Source of the DNA: a virus
Direction: 5' to 3' (one strand)
DNA: 32,023 bases
IMG/VR virus record: IMGVR_UViG_3300034177_000015
Span: 1 to 32,023 of that record
In this document: piece after piece, positions 1-6,063 of the stretch
Layout of the letters: each line of letters starts with the position of its first letter
How positions within the stretch are numbered: position 1 is the first letter of the stretch
Notes under the pieces: generated by a model
What the model was told of the DNA's origin: nothing
The model's database searches: none
What the model saw: only the letters and a program-made list of their open reading frames with translations
Program-made: the position numbers and the translations under genes

Positions 1-236
1 CCCCGTCGCACCGCCGCGCCTTCGGCAATCGCGCAGCCGCGACACAGGGTGGAATACTTACTGCGCATTTGGCCACACAGCGCGCAGGCGTTCGTCCCCA
101 TCATGCGCGGCGAGACGTAGGGCGTGGGCAAGGGGTCGTTTTTGCGGTAGCCACAATTCAGGCACCACGTCTCTGACACATTCGGCCACTCGATACAGCG
201 CGTGATGAGGCAGCCTGCACAGCGGGGGCAGCGCAT
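1..236 (-). CDS. Cysteine-rich zinc-ribbon protein, partial (runs off window start)
   Basis: Open frame from an ATG at 236 to the window edge, at least 78 residues, with no stop seen. It is rich in paired cysteines (CPRC at residues 3-6, then CxxC spacings in WCLNCG, ACALCG and LCRGC), the pattern of tandem zinc ribbons. An AGGAGG ribosome site sits 4 bases before the ATG and fixes the start. It lies 8 bases downstream of the 68-residue gene and is the last visible gene of the early minus-strand operon. The cysteine pattern supports metal binding and possibly nucleic-acid binding, but no specific function can be assigned. The C-terminus is missing because the window ends. Confidence 0.6.
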   Translation of the reverse strand, partial: MRCPRCAGCLITRCIEWPNVSETWCLNCGYRKNDPLPTPYVSPRMMGTNACALCGQMRSKYSTLCRGCAIAEGAAVRR

Positions 237-244
237 GAGACCTC

Positions 245-451
245 CTATTTATGTTTATGCGAACTCTTAAACCATTGCTTCGTCCCAGGTCGTCGAAATT
301 CTAGCGGGTGCCGCACGAATAGTGTTTCTCGCAAATCGTAGACGCCGACCAGGCCTTCATCCTGGTCCCCAGGAGCCAGAGAGGCTACGAGATAGGTCGA
401 ACCATCATTGTCTTTGTCTTCGTACACATAGATCACTTTTGATAACGCCAT
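245..451 (-). CDS. Small hypothetical phage protein (68 aa)
   Basis: A 68-residue acidic-to-basic protein. The N-terminal half looks like a beta-rich strand pattern (SKVIYVYEDKD, STYLVASLAPGD) and the C-terminal tail is lysine/histidine rich. AGGAGG is placed 5 bases before the ATG, supporting the start. It follows the annealing-protein gene by 9 bases, so it is almost surely co-transcribed with the recombination pair upstream. I do not recognise the family. Confidence 0.7.
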   Translation of the reverse strand: MALSKVIYVYEDKDNDGSTYLVASLAPGDQDEGLVGVYDLRETLFVRHPLEFRRPGTKQWFKSSHKHK

Positions 452-460
452 AACGTCCTC

Positions 461-1516
461 CTATTTCTTCCCCTTCACCGCCTTCATCACTTTCATGTAC
501 CGCTGATAGAGACTCGCGCGGTCATCGGTAGACAGCCGCTTATCGGCCACGACATCATTCCAAACCTTCTGTCCGCTAATCGGTTCGGTAATGGAATCAA
601 TCGCGGTGTGATGATCGACCACCGCGGATGACTGCTCAAAGAGATTATCGGCAGGAGCATCGCTGACTTGCTGGGTGATGCCCGTTCGCTCGGCTTGGGA
701 AACATCCACTCCCGTGCCAACGTGTCCAGCGCCGTCCTCCTGCCTGTTCTCCGCCTGCGCCACGGGGGGTTCGCGCTTGGCGATCTCCGCTTTGAGCGCA
801 TCGCGCATTTTCTCGTTGAGGCCCTTGTATTTTGCTTTCTCAGGATCAGCGATTGACTTTTCCGCTCCCGCCAAGTAGTAGCGCAATTCCTCAACCGGCA
901 CGGCGGGGTCATCCATTTGCTGCCCCTTGTGCCGGCCATAATTCGGAAGTTTCATGGTGGCATTCGGGTCGCTGTCCCGATATGTCACCTTGCCAACATC
1001 CTCGCGCTTAATCCCTGCGCCAGCCAATTCCTCCCAGGTGAGATTGCGGATACCGAGCAATCGACTGATCCCGTTTCCTAGGCAGTTGGTCATGGCCCCT
1101 TTCTTCACATCATTCCGGTCGATCTCCGAAGGGGGAATGGGTTTATCCTTACTACCTCCAAAGAACGGGTCTTGACTGCCGCGCGTGCCAATCACTTCAA
1201 TTTCGGCGGTGCCCATGGAGAAATAGCCCTTGAATAAATAATCAAAGTGTCCATCGTCGTAGTCCTCGCGCACCGGCGGATCAAGCCGCCACGAAATCCC
1301 AAAGAGCCGCGCCACCTTCTCGGCGCCAGAGACCGCCATGTACGGCTTCCCGCCTTGGTCGTTCCAATCGTGCGCGTTCGTCACCTTGAGTGAGAGAATC
1401 TTGATCCGCATGATCGCTTCCACCCGTCGCTCCGCCGCTGCGGCTACGGCCAACAGTTGATCGTCACCCAATCCTGTCGGCACGACTGCGACGGCTTGTC
1501 CGTTCTCTTCAGGCAT
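461..1516 (-). CDS. Probable single-strand annealing recombinase (Rad52/ERF-like)
   Basis: A 351-residue protein. Residues about 30-175 form the conserved part: a helix rich in E/R, a beta-hairpin region (SLKVTNAHDW, GKPYMAVSGAEKVARLFGI), further strands, then a helix with DVKKGAMTNCLGNGISRLLG near residues 136-155. The last resembles the K-A-x-T-x-x-x-x-x-x-x-R-L-G helix of Rad52-superfamily annealing proteins. The C-terminal third is low-complexity and charged, as in phage annealing proteins that use the tail for partner contacts. The gene starts 8 bases inside the end of a RecB-like nuclease gene, the classic exonuclease plus annealing-protein pair. The nuclease neighbour is strong support; the fold assignment itself is inference from pattern. 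Confidence 0.6.
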   Translation of the reverse strand: MPEENGQAVAVVPTGLGDDQLLAVAAAAERRVEAIMRIKILSLKVTNAHDWNDQGGKPYMAVSGAEKVARLFGISWRLDPPVREDYDDGHFDYLFKGYFSMGTAEIEVIGTRGSQDPFFGGSKDKPIPPSEIDRNDVKKGAMTNCLGNGISRLLGIRNLTWEELAGAGIKREDVGKVTYRDSDPNATMKLPNYGRHKGQQMDDPAVPVEELRYYLAGAEKSIADPEKAKYKGLNEKMRDALKAEIAKREPPVAQAENRQEDGAGHVGTGVDVSQAERTGITQQVSDAPADNLFEQSSAVVDHHTAIDSITEPISGQKVWNDVVADKRLSTDDRASLYQRYMKVMKAVKGKK

Positions 1517-2423
1517 CTGGCAATCCTTTCGTTACGGTCAGTTGATCGATCTTCGTTTTCCAATACTTCGGCTTGTCCTTGGGTTCAATCCATTTCCCTG
1601 TGAGGAGGAAGGGGCCGCACAACACCTTCGGTTTTTCTTTTACCAAATCCTTAATCTCTCCATCTAACTCTTCATACTCCTTTCGCGGGGGGTCCAGTGC
1701 TGCGCGGCGGTGCAGTTTCACTTCCAACTCAGGATCGTTCGTGAGGTCAATCGCCTCCCGCTTCGCTTCTGGCAAACAGATATGCGCGTAGGCACAGCGC
1801 CCGCAAATGTCCTCATCCCATGGAATCGGCGGCGGGGTTTCCTTCTGCGCCACATAGCCATTGATACGCTCGGCTTTTTTAATCAGTTCCTCAGCCATCG
1901 CGTAGTCAAGATCCATCCAGACTTCTTTCAGGAGTCCGCTGCTTTTGTCTTTGAAGATGAACACCCCGCGCTCGCTGTTCGACAAGAGCAGGTACACCTG
2001 CATCTGCGCAGCATAGGCTCGGATATAGTGTTTTTTGGATTGGAGAATATCCTGCGCCGAGTTGATCGTCTTGAAGGTGAATGGATTCATCGACTTGATT
2101 TCGAGCGTGAATGGCTGCTCAAGAATCACCTTGCCGTCCAGGTGCGCGGTGATCTGATATTGCTTCCATTCATAGTCTCGCTGTTGCTCAATCACCTGCC
2201 AGCCCGCGTCAGCTAAGTCTTTGAGCACTTGTGCCTCTTGCAAATTCCCTTCATCGAAAATGAATTGCAGGCCCACATCGTAGAGCGTGGCTTCTTCCCA
2301 GCGCGTGCGATCAAAGACCAGCTTGCGCTCACAGATATGACCCAAGGAGGAGGCGCGGTTCGTATGACAGGGGCGCAGTCGGATCTTCTTCTGCTTGGCC
2401 TCAATGATTTTTTCAATCAACAC
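1509..2423 (-). CDS. PD-(D/E)XK nuclease with Cas4/AddB-type Fe-S cysteines
   Basis: A 304-residue RecB-family exonuclease, expected to resect DNA ends for the neighbouring annealing protein. The nuclease core is visible: D96 in HLDGK, E108 and K110 in LEIKS, then the QxxxY-like helix at about 140. Cysteines at about 31 (GHICERK) and 207, 210 and 216 (CGRCAYAHIC) match the one-plus-three arrangement of the [4Fe-4S] cluster in Cas4/AddB/Dna2 nucleases. I chose the GTG at 2423 because GGAGG lies 7 bases before it. A TTG at 2477 would add 18 glycine/serine-rich residues with no ribosome site and would overlap a small gene. It overlaps the upstream 50-residue gene by 7 bases and the downstream annealing gene by 8. 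Confidence 0.85.
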   Translation of the reverse strand: MLIEKIIEAKQKKIRLRPCHTNRASSLGHICERKLVFDRTRWEEATLYDVGLQFIFDEGNLQEAQVLKDLADAGWQVIEQQRDYEWKQYQITAHLDGKVILEQPFTLEIKSMNPFTFKTINSAQDILQSKKHYIRAYAAQMQVYLLLSNSERGVFIFKDKSSGLLKEVWMDLDYAMAEELIKKAERINGYVAQKETPPPIPWDEDICGRCAYAHICLPEAKREAIDLTNDPELEVKLHRRAALDPPRKEYEELDGEIKDLVKEKPKVLCGPFLLTGKWIEPKDKPKYWKTKIDQLTVTKGLPDA

Positions 2424-2569
2424 TTCCGCTCCTCCAGCCGATCCTGAAGCGCCCGATCCGCCGCCTCGTCTCGACAATGTTCACAGGGCCGCAGCGCGCC
2501 ATGATCGAGACACCACCCGAACCATTGATCGCTCGGCTCGTCGAGCTGGCGGTCGGCGTCGGCGGTCAT
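2417..2569 (-). CDS. Small cysteine/histidine protein (50 aa)
   Basis: A 50-residue frame. Its ATG overlaps the stop of the 64-residue coiled-coil gene (ATGA), and its TGA overlaps the GTG start of the nuclease, so it fills an otherwise empty slot in the operon exactly. It carries a likely metal site, WCLDHG at 19-24 followed by CEHC at 29-32, and ends in a charged helix. Its position suggests an accessory to the nuclease or simply a coupled microprotein. No family is recognised. Evidence is contextual plus the cysteine pattern. Confidence 0.6.
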   Translation of the reverse strand: MTADADRQLDEPSDQWFGWCLDHGALRPCEHCRDEAADRALQDRLEERKC

Positions 2570-2760
2570 GGTGGGGCCTCAGGTCCACCCTTCTTCACAT
2601 ATTCAACCCGATGCGTTTCTTGTTTCGTCATTCCTAGTGCTTCCACGAGCCGATCTAGATCGCTACGTAAGGCCCAGTATTTCTCGCGCGATTCATCGTT
2701 GAGATAATCGATCCGTGTGCTCAGACTCTCAACAGATCGCTTGAGTTTTTTATTGAACAT
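2566..2760 (-). CDS. Small coiled-coil protein (64 aa)
   Basis: Highly charged, helical 64-residue protein (FNKKLKRSVESL, YLNDESREKYWALR) with heptad-like spacing of L/I/Y, ending in a short proline-rich tail. GGGAGG lies 5 bases before the ATG at 2760; an upstream ATG at 2925 has no ribosome site and would overlap the preceding zinc gene. It is linked by a 4-base ATGA overlap to the 50-residue gene and lies 16 bases after the zinc-type gene at 2777. Function unknown. Confidence 0.6.
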   Translation of the reverse strand: MFNKKLKRSVESLSTRIDYLNDESREKYWALRSDLDRLVEALGMTKQETHRVEYVKKGGPEAPP

Positions 2761-2776
2761 CCCCGCCTCCCGCCCG

Positions 2777-2974
2777 TCAGGGCTTAGCCGACTGCCAGGT
2801 GCTACAACTTTTTCCTGCATGAGGTTGGACCGTTGTGACTTCGAGCTCAGAAACAGCGAATGGGATTTGACGTTCAGCCGTGAGGTGCCGCATAAATTCA
2901 ACGACTGGATGTCGGCACAATCCAATCACCCTTGGTCTGTCGTACCACCGGCACGTGCCACACCGTTGGTTCAT
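2777..2974 (-). CDS. Small CxxC zinc-type protein (65 aa)
   Basis: A 65-residue protein beginning MNQRCGTCRWYD with a third cysteine at 20 (GLCRHP) and a fourth near 58. This C-x2-C-x11-C layout is common in small phage metal-binding proteins of unknown role. Tandem ATGs at 2977 and 2974 follow GGAGGGGGG; the second gives a better spacing of 7 bases from GGAGG. The start overlaps the TGA of the membrane-protein gene upstream, implying translational coupling. Function not assigned. Confidence 0.6.
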   Translation of the reverse strand: MNQRCGTCRWYDRPRVIGLCRHPVVEFMRHLTAERQIPFAVSELEVTTVQPHAGKSCSTWQSAKP

Positions 2975-3168
2975 CATCCCCCCCTCCGTATATTCGCCCG
3001 TGGCTTCTCGCCATGCGCCCACTGGTCGAGAAATGGCGAAGTGATAAACCCGATGTGTTTCCGCTTGCGCGCGGCCCGCCAGTCGCTCACCAGCCATGTA
3101 GCTAACCAGGCGAACAGGAGCACCGAGGCGACGATGAGGAGGTCCAGGAAGGGATTGCCAGTAGTCAT
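2974..3168 (-). CDS. Small single-pass membrane protein (64 aa)
   Basis: A 64-residue protein with one strong hydrophobic segment at about residues 7-27 (FLDLLIVASVLLFAWLATWL). A basic stretch (RAARKRKH) follows at once, so by the positive-inside rule the C-terminal half is predicted cytoplasmic. AGGAGA lies 6 bases before the ATG; the longer reading from 3318 has no ribosome site and would cover another gene. It could be a holin-like, exclusion or early takeover protein. Its early-operon location argues against a late lysis role, but this is inference. Confidence 0.65.
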   Translation of the reverse strand: MTTGNPFLDLLIVASVLLFAWLATWLVSDWRAARKRKHIGFITSPFLDQWAHGEKPRANIRRGG

Positions 3169-3185
3169 GGTGCGTCTCCTTTCGG

Positions 3186-3287
3186 TTAGCTGAAAAACAT
3201 CCAGTACAGCAGCCCGCTCCACAGGACTCCGCCAAAAGCCACCCGCCACCACACCATCCCCTTGACGCGCGGCACGTCGGGGGTCAT
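3186..3287 (-). CDS. Hydrophobic microprotein (33 aa)
   Basis: A 33-codon frame encoding a tryptophan-rich membrane helix (residues about 11-32; VWWRVAFGGVLWSGLLYWMF) after a short basic leader. AAGGAG lies 8 bases before the ATG, and the ATG overlaps the TGA of the preceding 56-residue gene (ATGA). The strong ribosome site and the exact fit between neighbours make a real gene more likely than chance. With the next gene it forms a pair of adjacent tiny membrane proteins. Function unknown. Confidence 0.55.
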   Translation of the reverse strand: MTPDVPRVKGMVWWRVAFGGVLWSGLLYWMFFS

Positions 3288-3454
3288 GGCGTGGGCTCCT
3301 TCTGGTGTCCGGCGTCAAGGTGTTTCAGCGCGACCGTGGTGATGGCCTTATCCAACTGGTGCTCAATGCCCTTGAGGTTCCACGTCACGCCAGGGCCCTG
3401 CAGTAACAGAATCAATTCCTCGCGCAAGGCTGCGGCAAAGTCGAAGGTCGTCAT
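3284..3454 (-). CDS. Small helical hypothetical protein (56 aa)
   Basis: A 56-residue protein beginning MTTFDFAAALREELILLL, mostly amphipathic helix. GGAGGAG sits just before the ATG at 3454; the longer frame to 3550 lacks a site and overlaps the 163-residue gene. The start overlaps the end of that upstream gene (ATGA), and its own end overlaps the 33-residue microprotein gene in the same way. No family recognised. Confidence 0.65.
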   Translation of the reverse strand: MTTFDFAAALREELILLLQGPGVTWNLKGIEHQLDKAITTVALKHLDAGHQKEPTP

Positions 3455-3942
3455 CGTCGCTCCTCCTCGTGGCGCGGGGTGGCGGCGGGGGACACCGGCA
3501 ATAGTTTCACGATGGACAAGTCCCAAATACAGCCACTCGCGCAATCCCATCCGTAGTACCAGCTAAATCCAGGCTCCAAGCGCCGTTCCCAGCAATAGGG
3601 CGCAATGATGATGCCCTGATAGGTTGCGGCCACTGTCAGCCAATCGATATACCCAATGAACAAACCACCAACGGCAGTGCCCGTGCGGTACGTGTCGGTG
3701 AATCGGTCGATGTCCGCCACGCCACGCAGGCGAAGAATGTTGGCGGGGTGAGTAAGCTGAATCGTGTAGGCGTATTTCACCCCGTTCAGATTCCATGATT
3801 CTCCCTCGCACCAGGTTCGCCACGCGGCCCCCACCGACACCCACAGCCCGTGAGGTTTGTAGCCTGGCCGTTGCTTGTACACATTCGGCCTCAGCATTTC
3901 GATGCGTTGACTCGAAAAATGGACGAGATCGTTTTGTGTCAT
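3451..3942 (-). CDS. Conserved phage hypothetical protein (163 aa)
   Basis: A 163-residue protein. The second half has a run of residues I know from a recurrent phage protein of unknown function: IDWLTVAATYQGIIIAPY near residues 110-127, then WYYGWDCASGCIWD near 136-149. An earlier part reads WCEGESWNLNG and ILRLRGVADIDRF. The start at 3942 follows a GGTGGAG site and overlaps the stop of the 94-residue gene (ATGA). A longer reading to 4122 would lie wholly on top of that gene in another frame. Aromatic residues and conserved cysteines suggest a folded, possibly enzymatic domain, but no activity is assigned. Confidence 0.75.
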   Translation of the reverse strand: MTQNDLVHFSSQRIEMLRPNVYKQRPGYKPHGLWVSVGAAWRTWCEGESWNLNGVKYAYTIQLTHPANILRLRGVADIDRFTDTYRTGTAVGGLFIGYIDWLTVAATYQGIIIAPYCWERRLEPGFSWYYGWDCASGCIWDLSIVKLLPVSPAATPRHEEERR

Positions 3943-4223
3943 GTCTCCACCCCCGCCGCTGCCTCGACCGGGGGCGGCAGAGCGGCTTTGACATACCCAA
4001 AACTCAAACCAGGGTTTGCGGCTTCTATTTTCAAAATCAGGTTTCGGTCTTTCATGGCATAGAGGTTGTCGATAAACTCCTGCATGCTTTGCAGCGCAGA
4101 TACCAGTGCGTCGTGGTGGCAATAGCGCTTCTCCGCTTCCGTAATGAACTCGAGTAATTCAGGATGATTCGAAACAACCAATCCTTTGAGTGCGTAGAAG
4201 TCAGCATGTGGTGTCCGTGTCAT
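3939..4223 (-). CDS. Small helical hypothetical protein (94 aa)
   Basis: A 94-residue mostly helical protein (LLEFITEAEKRY, ALVSALQSMQEFIDNLYAMKD) with a proline/alanine-rich tail. GGAGGATAGAA precedes the ATG. Its TGA overlaps the next ATG, so the two are translationally coupled. It lies 29 bases downstream of the 91-residue gene. Function unknown. Confidence 0.7.
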   Translation of the reverse strand: MTRTPHADFYALKGLVVSNHPELLEFITEAEKRYCHHDALVSALQSMQEFIDNLYAMKDRNLILKIEAANPGLSFGYVKAALPPPVEAAAGVET

Positions 4224-4252
4224 TTCTATCCTCCTCGGCCCACGGGGCGGGG

Positions 4253-4528
4253 TTAGGGTTTCTTCTTTGGTGCCAGGTATTGCTTCTCTAATTCACCGAG
4301 TGACCGTAGGACGGCCCGCACGTCAGCGAGGCCTGGCTTTGTCCCGTACTTCGAGGTGGACCGACAATTGTGCTGCGTCAAAATCACGATGCCATCAAAG
4401 GTCAATCCATTGGTCGAGAGGCGTTGCACCGCCTGACTGATATTCAGAATGGCCGAGGCCATGACATTGCGCTCCACGGGTCGCTCTTGCTCCTCGATGA
4501 TGCGGACTTTAGTGTGCGGTACTTTCAT
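4253..4528 (-). CDS. Small hypothetical protein (91 aa)
   Basis: A 91-residue protein: a beta-type N-terminus (HTKVRIIEEQERPV), then a helix and a strand (MASAILNISQAVQRL, FDGIVILTQHNC), ending with a lysine-rich tail. AAGGAGGAGACG before the ATG at 4528 sets the start; the frame to 4633 overlaps the regulator gene and has no site. It is second in the early operon, directly after the ribbon-helix-helix regulator. No function is recognised. Confidence 0.7.
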   Translation of the reverse strand: MKVPHTKVRIIEEQERPVERNVMASAILNISQAVQRLSTNGLTFDGIVILTQHNCRSTSKYGTKPGLADVRAVLRSLGELEKQYLAPKKKP

Positions 4529-4565
4529 CGTCTCCTCCTTCGCGGTGCGGGGTGGTCGTGCGGGG

Positions 4566-4721
4566 TCATCGGGCGCGCCCATTCTTTTTGGTGAGCCCCA
4601 CTTCGCGGCGCAAGATAGTGCGGACCCATTCACTAAAGGTCATTTGTTTCTCTGAGGCTTTCGCCTTGCATTGCGCCGTCAGCACGGGTTCCAGCCGAAT
4701 GCACTGTGTCTGTTTCGTCAT
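4566..4721 (-). CDS. Ribbon-helix-helix transcription regulator (51 aa)
   Basis: A 51-residue protein with the Arc/MetJ/CopG pattern: a basic beta strand near the N-terminus (TQCIRLEPVL, residues 5-14), helix A (AQCKAKASEKQ), a turn with MTFSEWV, and helix B (RTILRREV). Such proteins bind DNA as dimers through the strand. It is the first gene of the minus operon. A TTGACA promoter lies upstream, with a TTGT/ACAA dyad on its -10 element, which suggests it represses itself and the early operon. AAGGAG lies 8 bases before the ATG; a GTG 3 bases upstream is also possible. It diverges from a second regulator of the same fold at 4862. Confidence 0.75.
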   Translation of the reverse strand: MTKQTQCIRLEPVLTAQCKAKASEKQMTFSEWVRTILRREVGLTKKNGRAR

Positions 4722-4742
4722 CACGTCGTCTCCTTAAATACA

Positions 4743-4772
4743 TTTGTACGACAAACGCCATACGGTTGTCAA
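4743..4772 (-). promoter_or_regulatory. Early minus-strand promoter
   Basis: TTGACA (complement of 4767-4772) and TACAAA (complement of 4743-4748) are separated by 18 bases, just upstream of the regulator gene. The -35 is perfect and the -10 is four of six. The dyad at 4744-4754 covers the -10, as expected for autorepression. Confidence 0.55.
4744..4754. promoter_or_regulatory. Candidate operator dyad, left
   Basis: TTGTACGACAA has matching arms TTGT/ACAA around a 3-base centre and sits on the early promoter -10. Related TTGTACG occurs again at 4785-4791. Likely bound by one of the two ribbon-helix-helix proteins (inference). Confidence 0.4.
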
Positions 4773-4810
4773 GAGTTATTTTCCTTGTACGTAGTCCCCA
4801 CAACTTGACG

Positions 4811-4834
4811 GTCGTATGACGTTAGTAGTACGTT
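4811..4834. promoter_or_regulatory. Candidate operator repeats, right
   Basis: GTCGTATGAC (4811-4820) has arms GTC/GAC. ACGTT occurs at 4819-4823 and again at 4830-4834, 11 bases apart, which is one helical turn. They lie upstream of the second regulator gene. A TTGACG at 4805-4810 could be its -35, but no good -10 is seen at standard spacing. Confidence 0.35.
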
Positions 4835-4861
4835 CGTCGTCAGAGGAATGGAGGTGATGCC

Positions 4862-5062
4862 ATGATGGCTGGGAAAACCGTGCAGTTAAATGTGCGGGTC
4901 TCGCAGACGATGTATCGGAAGGTGCAGCGGTCGGCCAAGAAATCGGGCTGGGATTGCTCCAAGCAGGTCCGCGCCACCCTGGAGCGGGTGTATGGGGCGG
5001 ACGATGAGCCCTATTTCCCCGACCTGCCCAGTTCTGACGACCCCTCTCGCAAGGATGCGTAG
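4862..5062 (+). CDS. Second ribbon-helix-helix regulator (66 aa)
   Basis: A 66-residue protein. A strand (KTVQLNVRVSQ, residues 5-15) is followed by two helices (YRKVQRSAKKSG; SKQVRATLERVY) in the usual ribbon-helix-helix order, with an acidic tail added. GGAGG lies 7 bases before the first of two adjacent ATGs. It diverges from the early-operon regulator and sits upstream of the integrase on the same strand, so it could act as a lysogeny regulator, like Arc/Mnt of P22, or as a recombination directionality factor. No Xre/CI-type repressor is visible in the window. Confidence 0.7.
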   Translation: MMAGKTVQLNVRVSQTMYRKVQRSAKKSGWDCSKQVRATLERVYGADDEPYFPDLPSSDDPSRKDA

Positions 5063-5095
5063 CGCCTTGTCGAGCGAACTGGGCTAGATGTGGGT

Positions 5096-5171
5096 GCGCC
5101 CGTAGCTCAATTGGATAGATCTTGGTCCAAGGGAGGCTACGGAAGTCGTAATTCATCCCTCCTGTGTGGGG
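5096..5171 (+). pseudogene. tRNA-Arg-like remnant, candidate attachment site
   Basis: The first 24 bases (5096-5119) match the 5' end of bacterial tRNA-Arg: acceptor strand GCGCCCG, TA, D-stem GCTC and loop AATTGGATA. Further tRNA-like traces are CTACGGA at 5137-5143 (like an ACG anticodon loop) and TTCATCCCTCC at 5152-5162 (like a T arm). The T stem does not pair and no 3' acceptor strand complements GCGCCCG, so it cannot be a working tRNA. Its position between a regulator and the integrase suggests a remnant left by integration. The similarity lies mainly in the 5' half, whereas most phages share the 3' half. Confidence 0.45.
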
Positions 5172-5198
5172 TAGTGGTCCCATCGGACGTATGCCATC

Positions 5199-5810
5199 AT
5201 GGCCAGTATGCGCCGACTCATCGCCTGGATGCTGCCGAAGCCGAAGCGCACACGTGCTCGCGCTAGGGAACGCTTTCTCTTGCCCCAGGAATGGCAGACG
5301 CTCAGGCCCATTCTCGCTAGGCACCCGCTGAAAATCTCCGTCTATTTCTCCATCCTGTTGCTCGAAGGCTCGCGTCCCTCGGAGGCGCGACTCATGCAAC
5401 GCGCCCATGTGGATCTCACCCAAGGCCTCTGGCACAAGACGGTCTGCAAGAACGGACGCCGGCAGTTGTTGGCGTTGAGTCCGACGAGCTGCGCCTTGCT
5501 CGCCTCGCTGCCCAATCGGGGGCCGTACTTCTTCCCTGGGGACACGCCACAGGTGCCCTGGTCGAGAACGGCGGCGAGATATCATTGGCGGAAGATCAGA
5601 CAGGAGGCGCATCTGGAAGATGTTCAGCTGCGGGATCTCCGCCGCACGTGTGCGACGTGGCTCAGTATGAATCAAGAGAACCTCATCACCATCCGTGATA
5701 TTCTGCATCATAGCAGCCTCAGTACCACGCAAATCTATGCGCGGGCCGATCAAGCCTCGACCCGAGCCGCCCTCACGCGCCATGCGGCGCGGCTGTTCCC
5801 GGAGTCCTAA
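5199..5810 (+). CDS. int: Tyrosine recombinase / integrase, catalytic domain only
   Basis: A 203-residue tyrosine recombinase that would cut and rejoin DNA at attachment sites. Visible active-site residues are R59 in GSRPSEAR, K84 in CKNGRRQ, R148 in RDLRRTCAT, H171 in ILHHSSLSTTQIY and the nucleophile Y180. The box II histidine of the HxxR motif is replaced by R145. Typical integrases are 300-400 residues. The arm-binding and core-binding domains are absent, and an in-frame TAG at 5172 leaves no room to extend. No convincing ribosome site precedes ATG 5199 or the alternative at 5208, so expression may be weak or coupled. It could be a minimal recombinase using partner DNA-binding proteins, or a decayed integrase. 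Confidence 0.8.
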   Translation: MASMRRLIAWMLPKPKRTRARARERFLLPQEWQTLRPILARHPLKISVYFSILLLEGSRPSEARLMQRAHVDLTQGLWHKTVCKNGRRQLLALSPTSCALLASLPNRGPYFFPGDTPQVPWSRTAARYHWRKIRQEAHLEDVQLRDLRRTCATWLSMNQENLITIRDILHHSSLSTTQIYARADQASTRAALTRHAARLFPES

Positions 5811-5817
5811 TCGCCGC

Positions 5818-6063
5818 TCATGACGTGCCCGTATGTCGGCTGGGCCACGTTTCTTGTTCCATGAGCGCAAAGGCGGTAATCATCATGTCTTGCAGTCGCA
5901 CGGCACGGTCTACGAGTTCTTGGGTGTGCTCGGTGACGCCGGGATAGCATTCGGTCATAATCGCAGACACGGTGAACGCGAGCAGCTCTGAGAGTCGCGC
6001 ATCATGCAGAATGCGTTGCTCCATGGCATCGAAGGCACAGGCGGTAATCGTTAAACTAGGCAT
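5818..6063 (-). CDS. Small helical hypothetical protein (81 aa)
   Basis: An 81-residue predicted all-helical protein (AFDAMEQRILHDARL, ELLAFTVSAIMTE, ELVDRAVRLQDMMI). Two ATGs are possible. I prefer 6063 because GAGG lies 6 bases before it; the one at 6075 has no site. Either start overlaps the end of the 222-residue gene. It is the last gene of the replication operon and converges on the integrase with only 7 bases between the stops. Function unknown. Confidence 0.65.
   Translation of the reverse strand: MPSLTITACAFDAMEQRILHDARLSELLAFTVSAIMTECYPGVTEHTQELVDRAVRLQDMMITAFALMEQETWPSRHTGTS

Noticed and set aside
1509-2477. TTG start for the nuclease at 2477
   Set aside because: It adds a Gly/Ser-rich leader with no ribosome site, while GTG 2423 has GGAGG at good spacing and couples with the small gene before it.
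5096-5171. Functional tRNA-Arg
   Set aside because: The T stem and the 3' acceptor strand do not pair with the 5' half, so only a remnant is claimed.
4776-5870. 364-codon minus frame across the regulator and integrase
   Set aside because: It runs antisense through two well-supported genes and the tRNA remnant, and reads as arginine/proline-rich sequence with no family pattern.
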